NCBI GenBank assembly: GCA_027943335.1
Contig: BSBK01007740.1
Location: 161,001-225,000, forward strand
Source of the DNA: Chamaecyparis obtusa
Taxonomy: Eukaryota; Streptophyta; Pinopsida; Cupressales; Cupressaceae
Length of the DNA: 64,000 nt
Reading direction: 5' to 3'
Shown: piece by piece, positions 1 through 11,164 of the stretch
How positions within the stretch are numbered: the stretch's first letter is position 1
How the letters are laid out: each line of letters begins with the position of its first letter
Notes under the pieces: generated by a model
Seen by the model: the letters and a program-made list of their open reading frames with translations, nothing else
The model's database searches: none
Told to the model about the DNA's origin: nothing
Translations under genes and position numbers: made by a program

Positions 1-949
1 TATTGACACCATTGGAGATTGTCATCTTCCCTGACTGAAAAGTTATATAGGCATCTGTAGTAGCCAGACATGGCCTCCCTATAATTATTGGATACCCACC
101 CATATTAGCTTTTGGGGAAAGGACAACAAAGTCAACTGGATACTCCCAAGAGTTTAATGTGACTATGACATCCTCTACCATCCCATCTGGTGTGACAGTA
201 GAGCTATCAGTGAGCTGAAGTATGGTTGGTGTTTCGCTGAGGCCAATGATATGGAGCTGAGACATTACCTCTTTTGTCATGACATTTATTGATGCACCTA
301 AATCAACTAGAGCATTTTGGACTTGGATTATGTGAATAGTGACCGTAACCACAAGACTCCTGAGATCAGAATATTTGGGTACAGTCAGCTTTTCCAACAT
401 CAGGTCAGAAAACTATCCTAAGACATGGATAGTTTTAGGATCCTTTTTCTTTCTCCCTAGATGCTTTATACAGGCTTCCTTGATAGCTTTAGTATAAGTG
501 AGAACTTCCTTAATGGCATCTAGCAAGGGTATTTTTAATTTCATCTACTTCAGTTGATTAAGAAAATCTGTCACTACTTGGTTTTTTGTAGGCTGAGCTT
601 TTTCTACCAACCTATGAGGAAATGGGGGCTCTTTAACTATAGGAGAGGTAGGCAAAGTTGGCATATCGACTGGTGTAGCTAAGGAATCCTCAACTTCTAT
701 TATGATAGGTTGCTGAGGAGAAGTGAGGGTTGTTCCTGACCTTAAATGAATATTGTTCAAGGTGATAGCATAACTCTATTGTTGTGTTGGTGGTTTGGCA
801 TTTTTGGGATTAGGGGTAGGCTAATTGGATAGCTGAGTCTTCTTAGGGGGAGTATTATTGGCTGCATAAGGAGGCATTAGAGCCTGCTGAGGAGGTGGTG
901 GCATTAAATCTTGCTAGCTAGATTAGATAATCTAACTGTTAGGCTATTG
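1..949 (-). pseudogene. Athila-like protease and gag-protease linker (partial)
   Basis: Minus-strand translation gives a linker (clear frame at 545-760, starting NNIHLRSG and including SPQQPIIIEVED) followed by a retropepsin-like domain. The domain shows ALVDLGASINVM, with the catalytic Asp in DLGAS, then GGYPIIIGRPCLATT, a typical protease C-terminal loop. The Athila family normally reads CDLGASIN here. The protease would mature the Gag-Pol polyprotein in the particle. Stops interrupt the frame near 410 and 540. The rest of pol is beyond the window edge. Confidence 0.7.
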
Positions 950-1117
950 CCACCCCTATTGACATTGTTTCCAACCTTGCTAAGGTTGCTACCAACCATG
1001 CTGAGGTGGCTACCAACCTTGCTGAGGTTGCTGCCAACCCTAGTGAGCTTACTGCCAACCCTAGTGAGGTTGTTGCCAACTTTGATGAGGTTGTTGCCAA
1101 CCTTGCTGGGGTTGTTG
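950..1117 (-). repeat. 21-bp tandem repeat inside gag (WQQPxQG heptads)
   Basis: Eight 21-bp units run without gaps, seven of them clear (971-1117) and one degenerate (950-970). On the minus strand each unit encodes a seven-residue motif close to GWQQPQQ, so the expansion kept the frame. Several Gln codons within the units are now stops. It lies between capsid and protease, where Athila-like Gags often carry low-complexity spacers. Confidence 0.85.
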
Positions 1118-2113
1118 CCAATTATTATACCCATTAAAACCCAAATTCTAATGATTTTTCCATTGACTTTTATTGTTATAACTTTGGAGAGGGTCTTGTG
1201 GCATACCTGGTCATTGGGCCCAAGGTCTACGTTGAGCGACGTACAACACTTCTCCATTTTCATCAATGGATTTAAACTCAGTCGGCATTGGTTGTGACTC
1301 CAAGCTTGCAACAAGATTGCATCTATAGTTCCGCTTCTTTTCTTTACAATGCAAACAATATTTTGTTAACATAGCATCATCTTCCTCCTTCTTCCTTCTA
1401 GCCTACATGGTATCTAGCTAAGTAGCAACATCATTAATGATGTCTTGCTTAAAATCTGATAACAGGTTCAACAACTCCACTTTGGGCACCCCTAAACCAT
1501 TAGACTTATGAGGTAAGTCTCTCAGTCCTCTTCATTTCTTCATGGTAGCTCTGGAATTGTTCAAACATATATTCTTTATGTCAGCCCAACTCTTCTAAGT
1601 GATGTCACCTCCTGAAAAAAGATCTAAAGCTTCAATGTTGGCATCATGCACACCTTTTAGGAAAAAATTCTTTTGTGATTCTTTGTTTAGCCGGTGTTTT
1701 GTATTATGTTGTAGGTTTAACATGAACCTTGAGACATAATCCTCCAAGGTTTCATCTTCCTTTTGGGACATTTTAAAAATGTTGTCACCTTTCAAATCTC
1801 ATCCCCTGTAGTTGTCCTTATACTTTGAAAGGAACATATTTCTCATTGCATTCCAATCTACTACAGCATTGGTGCCCAACCCCATGAACCATCTTAAGGC
1901 ACCCTCTTTTAGAGTGGATGGAAACAACTTTAGCTTGTGGGCATGAGTTGTGTAGTCATAGCTCCTACAAAGGATGTCAAACTCAAAGAGGAAGGTATCG
2001 AGGTCTTTTGTGATAAGGCCGTAGAATTTTGGAAGTGCAACATTAGGTATGTCCTTCAAATTTTGATTCCCTTGCTGAGTAGGGAGAGGAAAAGGAAAGG
2101 TGGGATGAGCCAT
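1118..2113 (-). pseudogene. Athila-like gag (capsid region), broken
   Basis: The best frame (1799-2113) encodes a retrotransposon capsid segment with FYGLITKDLDTFLFEFD and LFPSTLKEGALRWFMGL, the usual order of a Retrotrans_gag domain. It continues after a stop at 1796-1798 in 1595-1795 (EDETLEDYVSRFM). Downstream pieces include a degenerate Cys-rich stretch (YCLHCKEKKRNYRC). Gag forms the cytoplasmic virus-like particle. The start at 2113 is the first Met after the primer site and reads MAHPTFPFPLP. Several Gln codons have become stops. Confidence 0.7.
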
Positions 2114-2456
2114 TCTTGGAGGAGGTCTTGGCTGTTGTGGCTAATAAAAAATAAGGGCAAGTGGATTATTCTAATACTCTAGGTCAGTGAAAAGGTCATT
2201 CAGATGGTATGATTCTTTAGAGGATGGAGGTGAAGGAAATTATTCATATGCATCAACAAATACATTCTCAAATGGTTCTTCTTCTTGTATTTTCTCAACT
2301 TGGGGTTCCTTAGGCTCTAGGTTTAAAACCTCAAATGGTTCATCCTGAATAATGTGAGGAAGGAAACTCCCAAGATGGTCTCTTCTTCTATGCATGCAAA
2401 ATAATGCAGAATTTAAACTAATATAATGACTTCAGGGTTGAACTGGATTGACACCA

Positions 2457-2474
2457 TCCCTGGCAACGACACCA
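2457..2474 (-). promoter_or_regulatory. Primer-binding site, tRNA-Asp type
   Basis: On the minus strand the 18 bases read TGGTGTCGTTGCCAGGGA. The complement of the plant tRNA-Asp 3' end is TGGCGCCGTTGCCGGGGA, so three bases differ. It lies just inside the probable LTR end at 2479, as a minus-strand DNA primer site should. Confidence 0.8.
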
Positions 2475-2478
2475 AAAA

Positions 2479-3718
2479 TGGTTGGCTAGTATAATACCTT
2501 AGTAATAAAGGATTGGACATCCTTTTACAATGTTCCTATGGTTAAACAACATTAGGTGTCATACTTAAAATAACATACTGAAATCATTTGATTTATCAAT
2601 CCGGGAGTGTAAACTTGAAATGGTGGTTGCAAAGTATATGCTCTAATTCACCTTTGAAGTCATTAAAACTAAAATAAAGATGATGTTGTAGGAAATATAT
2701 AATGGAAATGTAAATAACAACTTAACTTAGAACTTAAGATAATGCTACAAACAATAAACCTAGCTTTGCATCTATGTTGCAAGAAACAACCAATTTTTTG
2801 TTACCAAATGGCTACAAGAGCAATATAGTATAACTACTTCAAGAAAAATTAAGTGTAATTCCTACTTAAGCATGAAATGAGTTCCCCATCCATGTGGGCT
2901 CCCATGAAAGAGTGACTAAATTGAAAACTCAAAGACTAAGATCTGGAAATATCATTTATTCATTCATGGAAACATCAAGTTCAAGATGAAATAACAAGAT
3001 TGTATTCACTACTTACTAGATTACAAAAAGGATTTCTTGAACATCTAGCTAACTAGGAATCACAAACTCTAGCTTATTTATAAACAACTTGAAAAAAAAA
3101 CTCCTAAGAACTAGGATCCTCCAATTCATGGATACAACAACTTTTAGTTACAAGAGAAACAACATCATTTAACGCAGGAGTAAACCACATTCAAATTCAC
3201 AGGAATATAGGAATGCGTGACCTTTGAATTTTCTCCAAAACACCCGCTAATTGAATTGACTCAGTCTGCAATAGCAACTGCTACTGACTGGAAATAATGG
3301 AACCATTATAAAACTTGAAAGTAGTTATTTGTCTTGATGATGCCACTTCGATGTTGAGTCTTCATTGCTTGCTGACTTATCCTTTCCTGCAAGAGATTAG
3401 CACACACAAAAATCGCAACACATATCCAAGATAAAGATTCATAATAAGTTTTCCTACTTTAGCATATCCTCATCACATGGCTACAGGAACACTACCCCAT
3501 TAATGCAGAATGGAAAGAATACTAGACTTCATCATACATAACCACATAATCCATATATATTCAACATATTCCTTTAGTCTTAAAAGTATCAAATACACAC
3601 ATAATCATAGCATAAAAACATAGAAAGTCTGAATATTATTTATGAGAAACTCATGAAATACTTTAAGTCTAAACTAGAAAACCATAAACTAAATAACCGT
3701 AAACTGGGCTCATCAACA
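2479..3718 (-). repeat. Probable 5' LTR of the Athila-like element
   Basis: The 3' edge is supported by the primer site a few bases away. On the minus strand the LTR would end in ...CCA. The outer edge is a candidate only: a minus-strand TGTTGATGAG start at 3718 would give about 1.24 kb. No coding capacity is seen. No partner LTR is in the window to test the limits. Confidence 0.45.
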
Positions 3719-4568
3719 TGTACCTCTATTGCAATTTCTCAACAAGTATTTAACCATATATTGTTTACAATCCATTGATGAGAATAAGCATTGGTATTGT
3801 CTCTTTCATTCATGGTATCCTATACTTGGAACTCTAGAAACACAACATAGAGAAATCAGTATATCTATTAGTACAACTGTTATCAAACAAGTATGATAAT
3901 TAGTATGATTATATTCAATTATTCTTACAAGTATATTTGTATGATTATAAGGATAAAAAGTATGATTATATTCAAGATATCTCCCCCCCCCCTCCTTTCT
4001 TCAATGAATATGGTAATTAAAGGAATGGTCATAAGAAAGTCTACTTTTAAGATTTCATATTATTCACGAGTTTGTTTTTCTGTTTAATATTGGCATAAGA
4101 AGATTTATTGATATATTTTTTTGCTAAAAGTTAAGGATTTAGAATACCCATTTTACTAATGGGTATCCATTCTATCAATGCCCCAAATAGGCACAAAATT
4201 CAATCATATATAACATTCACACAAAATAATGTGATGAAATTCAAACCTTATTGCATCATTCAACATATTTTCCCCAATTTCCTGTAGTATAATTTAAGGT
4301 TTGGTGTCAAGATTTTGTTTTAGGCCATTTTTGTTGAATGTATATCTAGTGGAAAAATAGACATCCTTCAATCTTTGACTCCTAGTAAAGTCATTAAATA
4401 GTTTAAATAAAGATTTATATGAATAATAGTCTACAATGATGACTAAGGACAATACAAGCAAGCATTTCAAATTTGGTCTTATCACACCCAAAATTCATTG
4501 GGCAACCAAAACACAAACTTGGTCTTATCACACCCAAAATTCAGAACTATCCTCTTAGACAAGGTATT
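3719..4568. other. Unassigned AT-rich spacer
   Basis: No coding region, terminal repeat or RNA gene is recognised. It holds a small hairpin (ATACCCATT / AATGGGTAT, about 4145-4168), a run of nine C near 3982, two copies of AGTATGATTATATTCAA about 56 bases apart near 3902 and 3958, and a longer direct repeat listed separately. It may be part of the Athila flank or of an older element. Confidence 0.5.
4473..4543 (+). repeat. 25-bp perfect direct repeat
   Basis: The words at 4473-4497 and 4519-4543 are identical (start TTGGTCTTATC, end CCCAAAATTCA), with starts 46 bases apart. Their function is unknown. It may be a local slippage or repair duplication. Confidence 0.85.
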
Positions 4569-5783
4569 CACTAGTTAGTTCTAACCACTGTTTTAGCATT
4601 TCTCACCAAGTTTTCCAAAGGACAAATAGGGACATTCATGTAGTCTTGGTTCTAATACTTGGGCAGTAACTCTCCCAAATGGATTGGTTATGAATCTCCT
4701 CCAAACTCCCAATATTCACCAATCTTCTCCAAAGGGTAGGAGGCCTAAATGGTTGGTTTAGTGAAGGAGGTGCAACTTAGACTTGGTCTTTGGAAAATAT
4801 AACTATAGGAACATTTAGAGGAACTTGAAACAAATCCAAACCTCCAATTTTAGCCTCTAACTCGAAGCCCATCAAAAGTTATGGGATCTATAACTTTTGG
4901 TTATCCCACTTTGCTAGTCACATAGAGATGCCCAGCTAGGTTTTTAGTCCTTTCTCCTTGGAATTGCCACCATTCGGTTAGAAAACAACCTTGAAAGAAA
5001 ATAGACCCTCATATCTCTCATTTAAACCTAGAATTAGAATTTTCCCATGGTTGAATCAAGAGATATGATTCAACAAAGTTGACAGCTCTAGTTTATGTGC
5101 AAAAACTACCTATTATTGACTATCACCCAATTTCTCTTCAATTTCTCAACCAAATAACCTCAGATTTGTTGCAACAAGAAGCTAAGACATCTAACAAGCT
5201 TCCTATAAAGTTATTTTTTCCATACTAATCTGCACGAGTTCAGGAGAAATCAAACACCAGTTAAAAAATGTTAAAACTAAAAGAGCTCAAATCAAACATT
5301 TAGGGCACTGATGGCAATGCCCACAAAATTGATAATCTAGACTTCCTCTAAGTCCTCCAATGCTATTATCTATTGAATTTTCAAAGATATAGTCAAACAA
5401 CCGCACTTACATTAATAAAAATTATTTTCCCAATGGTTTTAATAAGCATTTGTAAGGTTAGGGTTTAGAGATGAACCGATGAAGAGATGAAACATGTGTT
5501 GATGATTGAATTCTAGTGTCACCAGATGCCCTCCTTCCCTCCTTCACCTCTTCTTTGAGCGTGAAGTAATTGTAGAATAAAATAAAATGAAATGGTTATA
5601 TTTTTTTTAAGTTATATTCACGTGTTGGTCAGAATTACGACCACCTGTCATGGTCGTAATTCTGACCAACATGGGAGTAGATTAAAAAAAAAATCAAATT
5701 TTTCCTTATTAACTGACCAAGGAAAATCATTTTAATACTTGGTCAGAAATGTTGGTCTAAAAAGTGGGTCAAATGTACTAGTG
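4569..5783. mobile_element. Candidate non-autonomous CACTA element
   Basis: The right end reads ...GTACTAGTG (5775-5783), the inverse of a CACTAG terminus, and is preceded by short repeats of GGTCAGAA / TTGGTC of the kind CACTA elements use as subterminal transposase sites. A left end CACTAGTT at 4569 pairs with it: 21 of the first 28 bases agree by eye. The 1.2 kb between holds no transposase. Against this, the 3-bp flanks (ATT and TTC) do not match, as a CACTA target duplication should. The right end is more secure than the left. Confidence 0.45.
5624..5670. repeat. Perfect 20-bp inverted repeat (hairpin), 7-nt loop
   Basis: Arms 5624-5643 (start GTTGGTCAGA) and 5651-5670 (end TCTGACCAAC) are exact reverse complements around the loop CCTGTCA. 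Further partial copies of TTGGTCAG/CTGACCAA follow up to 5755. This fits a subterminal transposase-binding region of a CACTA element. Confidence 0.9.
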
Positions 5784-5823
5784 TTCATATATAGCCCAAT
5801 TTTTTTGCCTATGAAGTAAGACC

Positions 5824-6569
5824 ATGTCAGATAATATTAACGAAGAACAAAACAAGGAGACACTTGCTAGATTGTGGTCTAACTTCAAAAGAAAAGGTGA
5901 TGATAAATGTTATTTTCCTTGCAAAAATTGTAAGGGCTTAAAGACTCAAAGACTTCTAATCAGAACAACTAAGAGACATTGTAGGCAGCATGGTCACATT
6001 GAAGGGGGGATTATTATTGTTGATTGGTAAGTTGTTCATTATATTATTTTAACAATTTATATACATAATAAATCACTTCATGATGAGATTTTGATCATGG
6101 TTTATTTATGATCACAATTTTCATATAGGTCGACCTCCCCAAGGCACATGTTATGGACCATGAAAACCCAAAGAATGTGGATTTCCAAGTGGAGGAACAT
6201 GGAGGTGTGAATATCAAAGATGAAGTTAATGATCCCATGGAGGAAGATGATCATGTGCCAGAAAACACAATTGAAGATGATGTTACTAACACAAATAATC
6301 ATGTTCCAAAAAACACAATTGAAGATGATGGTATTGGCGTAGCTGATCATGATGATCAAGATGACCTTGATTTTATTCATGATATACCTCTACTTGAGAA
6401 GGAATATGAGCCCCTTTACAAAGGCTCTGAAACAACTCTTCTCTTTGATGTATTTTTGTTGGTGAACTTGAAGGTTATGAATGGTTTATCCAACATAACA
6501 ATCTCACGTATGTTTAGGTATGTCATATATATCATATTTTCATCTATTTTAGTTGTAATTTTATTATAG
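5824..6569 (+). pseudogene. CACTA transposase N-terminal part (Transpos_assoc-like)
   Basis: The first exon (5824 to about 6026) encodes MSDNINEEQ then CYFPCKNCKG...HCRQHGH, a Cys/His pattern like the Transpos_assoc domain found at the N terminus of plant TNP2 proteins. A GTAAGT donor at 6027 and a TAG acceptor at 6128 define an intron of about 100 bases. The second exon (6129 to about 6515) begins in the expected RPPQ...DHEN stretch, but an extra G near 6145 shifts the frame; an acidic linker then leads into TLLFDVFLLVNLKVMNGLS, the start of Transposase_21. Another GTATGT donor follows at about 6516. Confidence 0.7.
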
Positions 6570-6637
6570 TTAATAAGGGGTGAATCATGTACCATTAATA
6601 TTCTTTATATTATAAAATTATATTTTTTTGTCATAGA

Positions 6638-8028
6638 TTGATAGGTGAGTTCTTATTACCACCATCAAACATTCTACCTTGCTCATATCAAGAATTATCT
6701 ATCATAAATAAAGATATTAGAATGGAGCATCAAACAATAGATGCATATCCTAATGATCATATTATATATTGTAAACAAAATGAATTTACAATCCAATGCC
6801 CTAAATTTCATATTAGTAGATATCAAACAAATCAAATAACAAAAAAGGTGCCTCACAAGGTTCTTCGTTATATTCACATTATTCCATGTTTGCAATGATT
6901 ATTCAGGTGCACTAGCTTGGCACACTTTATGGATTACCACACATGCAATAGAAGTCAAGATGACATTATGCGAATTCCTGCAGATGGTTATTAATTTAAG
7001 GATATAGGGTAAAAATGGCCACACTTTGAAAAAGAACCTCATAATCTCAGGCTTTCATTGGCAGCGGATGGTGTCAATCCATTTGGAGAGCTCAGATTTG
7101 TTTACTCAGTGTGGCCTATTTTTGTTATCATTAATAACATTCCTCTATGGATGTCAACAAAGAGGGAGCACATAATGTTGGCAATGATTTTTCTAGGTAT
7201 TTTTTCATTTAATAGTCATCTACATTAAATTATAAATGCCATTTTAAAAAGGTCATAATAACTATTTAATATTTTTGTTCATTCAACTAGGCAAGTACCA
7301 AGTTAAAGATATGAATGTATATATTGAGACTCTTATCGATGAGTTGGTGGAGTTATGGAATGGTGTGACTATGTATGACATCTCTAGACCAGTATATGTG
7401 TATAGACAATACATGATGCCCCAGAGCTAATACATTTTTGTGGTATGTTATAGTGTTGAAATTGTGCATCATAATTATAATTATTAAAATAAACATATTT
7501 AATCCAATTATACATGATCTTGTAGGTCTTCAAAAAAAGGGAAAATTTTCATGTCCTATTTGTGGTCTGAAGATCAAATCTTGTCATTCAAAAAAAAATT
7601 GAAAGCAAGTGTTCGATGAGTATAGGCATTTCCTCCAGAGAAATCATAAATATCTAATTACTAAAAAACATATTTTCAATAGGAAAGAAGAGACTACATC
7701 AAAGCCACAAAGAATGACACCTCACCTATGGAAGTTGGAATATAATAGAATAAATCATGGAGGTAATGTCATTCCATTTGATGGTTTATTTTTCTAATTT
7801 ATATTTTGATATAATGTTTTGTTTACTGATGATGTAATTGATGATCATGAAGGTCATCAAGGCATTAATGACCACCTTCCAAAGGGACTAAAAAGTTATC
7901 CTAGACAATTTAGTGGGTTTCCCTACTATGAGAATCTTCAAATTGCACATTTGTTTGATGCTATGCATATTGGAAAGAATATAATACAGACATTATGGAA
8001 AATATTGGATGGAAGGCGTGACAAATAA
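6638..8028 (+). pseudogene. CACTA TNP2 transposase core (Transposase_21)
   Basis: Translated pieces match the core order of plant TNP2: LPCSYQELSIINKDIRMEHQ, AYPNDHIIYCK, CPKFHISRYQ, KVLRYIHIIP, then the DG-containing block LSLAADGVNPFGE, NIPLWMSTKREHIML, IETLIDELVELWNGV, a zinc-like FSCPICG, FDEYRHFLQRNHKYL, MTPHLWKLEYNRINHG and finally AHLFDAMHIGKNIIQTLWKIL. Introns with GT...AG ends are visible near 7197-7291 and 7441-7526. The encoded enzyme would cut at CACTA ends. Stops at about 6896, 6990, 7428 and 7603 make it non-functional. Confidence 0.8.
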
Positions 8029-8606
8029 AAAATTGTCAAAATTTGTGCTGACATTCAGGATTCCAATCATGCAATGAAAGATGTCATTTGATCAAATAGA
8101 AATGAAGACCTGATTGGTATAAGTGCCCTTCCTTGGTTATTACTGGAGCAAAAAAGCAATACTATAAAATAATTCATACGAAAAATTTGATTTCTCATAG
8201 GATTTTCTACAAACATAAACAATCTCATATCAAAGAAAAGTGAATTTAGACCAAGGATGAAAACACATGATTGGCATACCTTCATTAAGGTAATTAATGT
8301 GATTGTATATTTACTATATATTTGTATTTTGCATGTACTTTTCATTGTATTATGTTATAAAATTATGAAAAGATGATTTTATAATTGTTGCAATATGTTC
8401 TACCTCTATCTCTCCCACACCATTTCAACAATAGTGTCAAGAAAGTTATATATAATCTTGGAAAATACATGAGGTAAGTAGTGATATTTTTTTGATTTGA
8501 TGTATAGATATTATATTTGGGATATGTTTTACTTGTTACGTAATTTATTGTACTTTATTTTGTAAAGTCTCATTTATATAGTATTGTGTGTTGAATCTCT
8601 TGTAGG
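8029..8606 (+). pseudogene. CACTA intronic and degenerate exon remains up to the Tat A insertion
   Basis: This stretch holds only fragmentary coding (the NSNLDQG-like strand is unclear) and long AT-rich intron-like DNA. It ends in TCTCTTGTAG|G, a good splice acceptor, where Tat element A is inserted. The reading continues at 42962. No other feature is recognised. Confidence 0.5.
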
Positions 8607-9076
8607 TGTACGTGTAAATTTTGTACCTAGCTATAGACACAACACTTCAGTAAAACATTAGAGGTTAGAAATTTAAGAAATCTATAAATAAAACAATATA
8701 GCTAACCAGGTAATTTACTACCTTCTAGTAGGTATGAGTTTCATATTCTCAGAATTGGACCAAGACCAGTGACAATGCAATACCTAAATGAAGGATTTAA
8801 ATGATGAAAGCAATGGAAATATGGATGCAGATTAATCTATCTTTTTGAATTTTTCTATGCAATATGATGAAAAACTAATATGAAACTTGATCTAAAATTG
8901 AAATGAATGCAATTGAATCTATCAATGCTATGAAATGCTATGAAAAATGGATTGAAAACAATGAATTGCAAAAATATCACAATCACCTATTCGCAAGAGC
9001 TTGATTCTCCAAGTAATTGAAAGCGTAGTTGAAGGATGTAAGAAGGATCTTTTGTGAAGGGACGAGCCTTGTTTAT

Positions 9077-10253
9077 TGTTAGGAATGAATGCTGAATATA
9101 TCCTATGGATTATTAGCAGCCATTCTATAGCAGTTGTTGTTGCATTCATGACTATGATTGTCATTGATGTCAACACAATGAACTACTGAGATTAGCAAAG
9201 AAGCAGATAGTGTTTGAGTTAGCACACTTGGGATATTGAAGATAAAGCTATGTGATGTTGAGGAATTATCTATGTTTTGTTGTAAGATCATGGTTAAGAG
9301 TGTAGATAGTAATTCATTTATTCATGTAAGTTATGAGAATTTTAGTGGAAGCAGTATTCAGGCAGTGTTCCTGAGTAGCGATTTGTGGAAATCAGATGAT
9401 ATCTCCTAGTCGGAATGGAATCTAGTTTTGTGCAGTTAGAGATCAGTTGAAGACATGTTGATAGTGACATGGATGACAATGCAAGATCTGAGGTCACACG
9501 AGTGAAGAATTATATTGATTGGAAGCTGACAGTTTTGTGTAATTTTGATGTAAAGTGTGGAAACTTTTATTTTTTAATTTGTATGTTGACTCATTTGTAA
9601 TTACTTGAGTGTGGTATAAATGAAGGAATGTTTTCCTTGTTGTAAAAATGTAATGTGTAATGAGAAAGTGTATGAAGATATTGTGAAATTAAAATTGTGA
9701 AAGAGGATATGCAAAGTATTGAGATCTAGTATTGAGATCTGAAGGAGGAGTTGGTGCGGTTTGGCATAGTCAGAGAATGAGTGTTGGATTGTTGAGGTCA
9801 GTAATCTTTTGGTATTATTCTATTGATTAATACAAATATTAGTTGGACAGTGAGTTCAATGATCTTACCCTGAAGCTGTTTGGGCAGTGGGTCCTTTTGT
9901 CTTCCATAACTCCTAACAGAGTTAGAATATTTTAACAGGGATTCAAAATCTCCTAACAGGGATTCATATGTACTGAATGTATTTCATAAGACTCCTAATA
10001 GAGTCCATCCTTTCACAAGGAATATTCATAGTAGTGCATATTTTGTGGGCATCATTCCCATCGGGGTTTACTCTTTGATCAAGAAGTTCCCTAGTCAACA
10101 TATCTTGTGTCATTTTGTATGAATATCTTTATATGGTTGTTTTTTATATTGCTTACATGGTTAAAATCTATTGAAGTTGTTAAAAGTTATAATTGTTTGA
10201 TAAATGATTCACCCCCCCCTCTCAGTTATCTTGGTGGACTTTACTTTGTAACA
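9077..10253 (+). repeat. Copia 1 5' LTR
   Basis: TG...CA repeat of 1177 bp, closely matching 14764-15921. A TATA box (GGTATAAAT, TATAAA at 9615-9620) probably starts transcription. A poly-C tract (about 10211-10219) precedes the 3' end, and its length differs among the four copia LTRs in the window. Compared with the 3' LTR it has about 19 extra bases near 9580-9605. Confidence 0.92.
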
Positions 10254-10255
10254 AT

Positions 10256-10270
10256 TGGTATCAAAGTAGC
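10256..10270 (+). promoter_or_regulatory. Copia 1 primer-binding site (initiator tRNA-Met type)
   Basis: TGGTATCAAAGTAGC follows the LTR end by two bases. The plant initiator tRNA-Met complement begins TGGTATCAGAGC, so the first eight bases agree. Reverse transcription of the minus strand would start here. Confidence 0.85.
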
Positions 10271-11164
10271 ATGTCCTTGAAGGAAAAGTTTAATAGCTTA
10301 AGGAGATCCATGGAAAATTTCAAGAAAGAAAGCCCTAAGTTTGATGGAGTAAATTTTGACAATTGGAAAGAAAAGATGAAGACACATCTACTGTGTTTAG
10401 GACCAATTTATTGGTTGACTACTAAGAATCAAAAGACTATCATTGATGAGGATAGCATTGAAACATGTACTAATGAGGAAAGAGATCTATTCATGTGTAA
10501 CATACTTGCTAGAGAAGCACTTTTTTCAGCCCTTCCAGAGAATGAGTAAAGTCAGGTAAAATATCTAAAGACATCTCATGAAATTTGGTTAGCTTTACAC
10601 TCTACTTTTGAAGGTGATGAACATGCAAAGAAAGTCAGATTACATAATTGGATATGTGCATTTGAAGATATAAGAATTATGGAAGATGAATCTATTAGAA
10701 GCTATATTGGTAGAATGTCAGAGATTGTTGTAGGTATAAAAACTTGTGGAGGAACAAAGATAGAGAATGAAGTGATATGGAAAATTCTGAGGACATTGAC
10801 TCCTGCATTTAAGAAGACAACATAGATGATTGAACAAGTCATACCTTGTACTATGAAATTTACAAGAGAGACTCTTCTTGGAAGATTGGAAGCAGCAGAA
10901 ATGAACCTGAGGTTATCAAGAGACTTACCTAGAATGGAGATAGCATTCAGTGCTCTTAGTGTTCACCCTACTTTGTCAAGAAGCATCAGTGCGAGTAGAG
11001 ATTATGCTGGTAGCAACAGATCAATAAATGAAGAAGACAAGAAGATTGAAGAAGGTATTTCCTTGCTTGTGAAGAGAGAACCAAACGGTAAGAAAATTTT
11101 TAAATGTTGGACTTGTCAAGAATATGGTCATTTTGCATCTAAATGTCCTAAGAGAGTTAAGAAG
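10271..11164 (+). pseudogene. Copia 1 gag
   Basis: The ATG at 10271 follows directly after the primer site and opens MSLKEKFNSLRRSMENF. The capsid part contains FDGVNFDNWKEKMKTHLL and, after a TAA at 10547, ALHSTFEGDEHAKKVRLHNW, as in UBN2-type copia Gags. A TAG at 10823 is followed by MIEQVIPCTM. A CCHC zinc knuckle, CWTCQEYGHFASKC, lies at 11105-11146 and is intact, for RNA packaging. The TAA at 10547 stands where the other copy has Tyr. The TAG at 10823 is also present in copia 2. Confidence 0.88.

Larger units (their letters stand above)
1..3718 (-). mobile_element. Athila-like Ty3/gypsy element, 5' part (LTR-PBS-gag-protease)
   Basis: Read on the minus strand, this is a probable 5' LTR, then a primer-binding site resembling the complement of plant tRNA-Asp, then gag, a Gln/Trp-rich repeat, a linker and an aspartic protease that runs off the window start. 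The protease motif DLGASIN and the tRNA-Asp type PBS are hallmarks of the Athila lineage of plant Ty3/gypsy elements. Reverse transcriptase and later domains would lie left of position 1. Many in-frame stops show that it is dead. The outer LTR edge at 3718 is only a guess, because the partner LTR is outside the window. Confidence 0.75.

Noticed and set aside
904..1314. Open frames on both strands across the 21-bp repeat
   Set aside because: They are frame shadows of the tandem repeat; only the frame giving GWQQPxQ units joins capsid and protease parts.
3893..4087. Met/Ile-rich 64-codon frame
   Set aside because: Arises from repeated GTATGATTATA words and a poly-C run; no coding signature.
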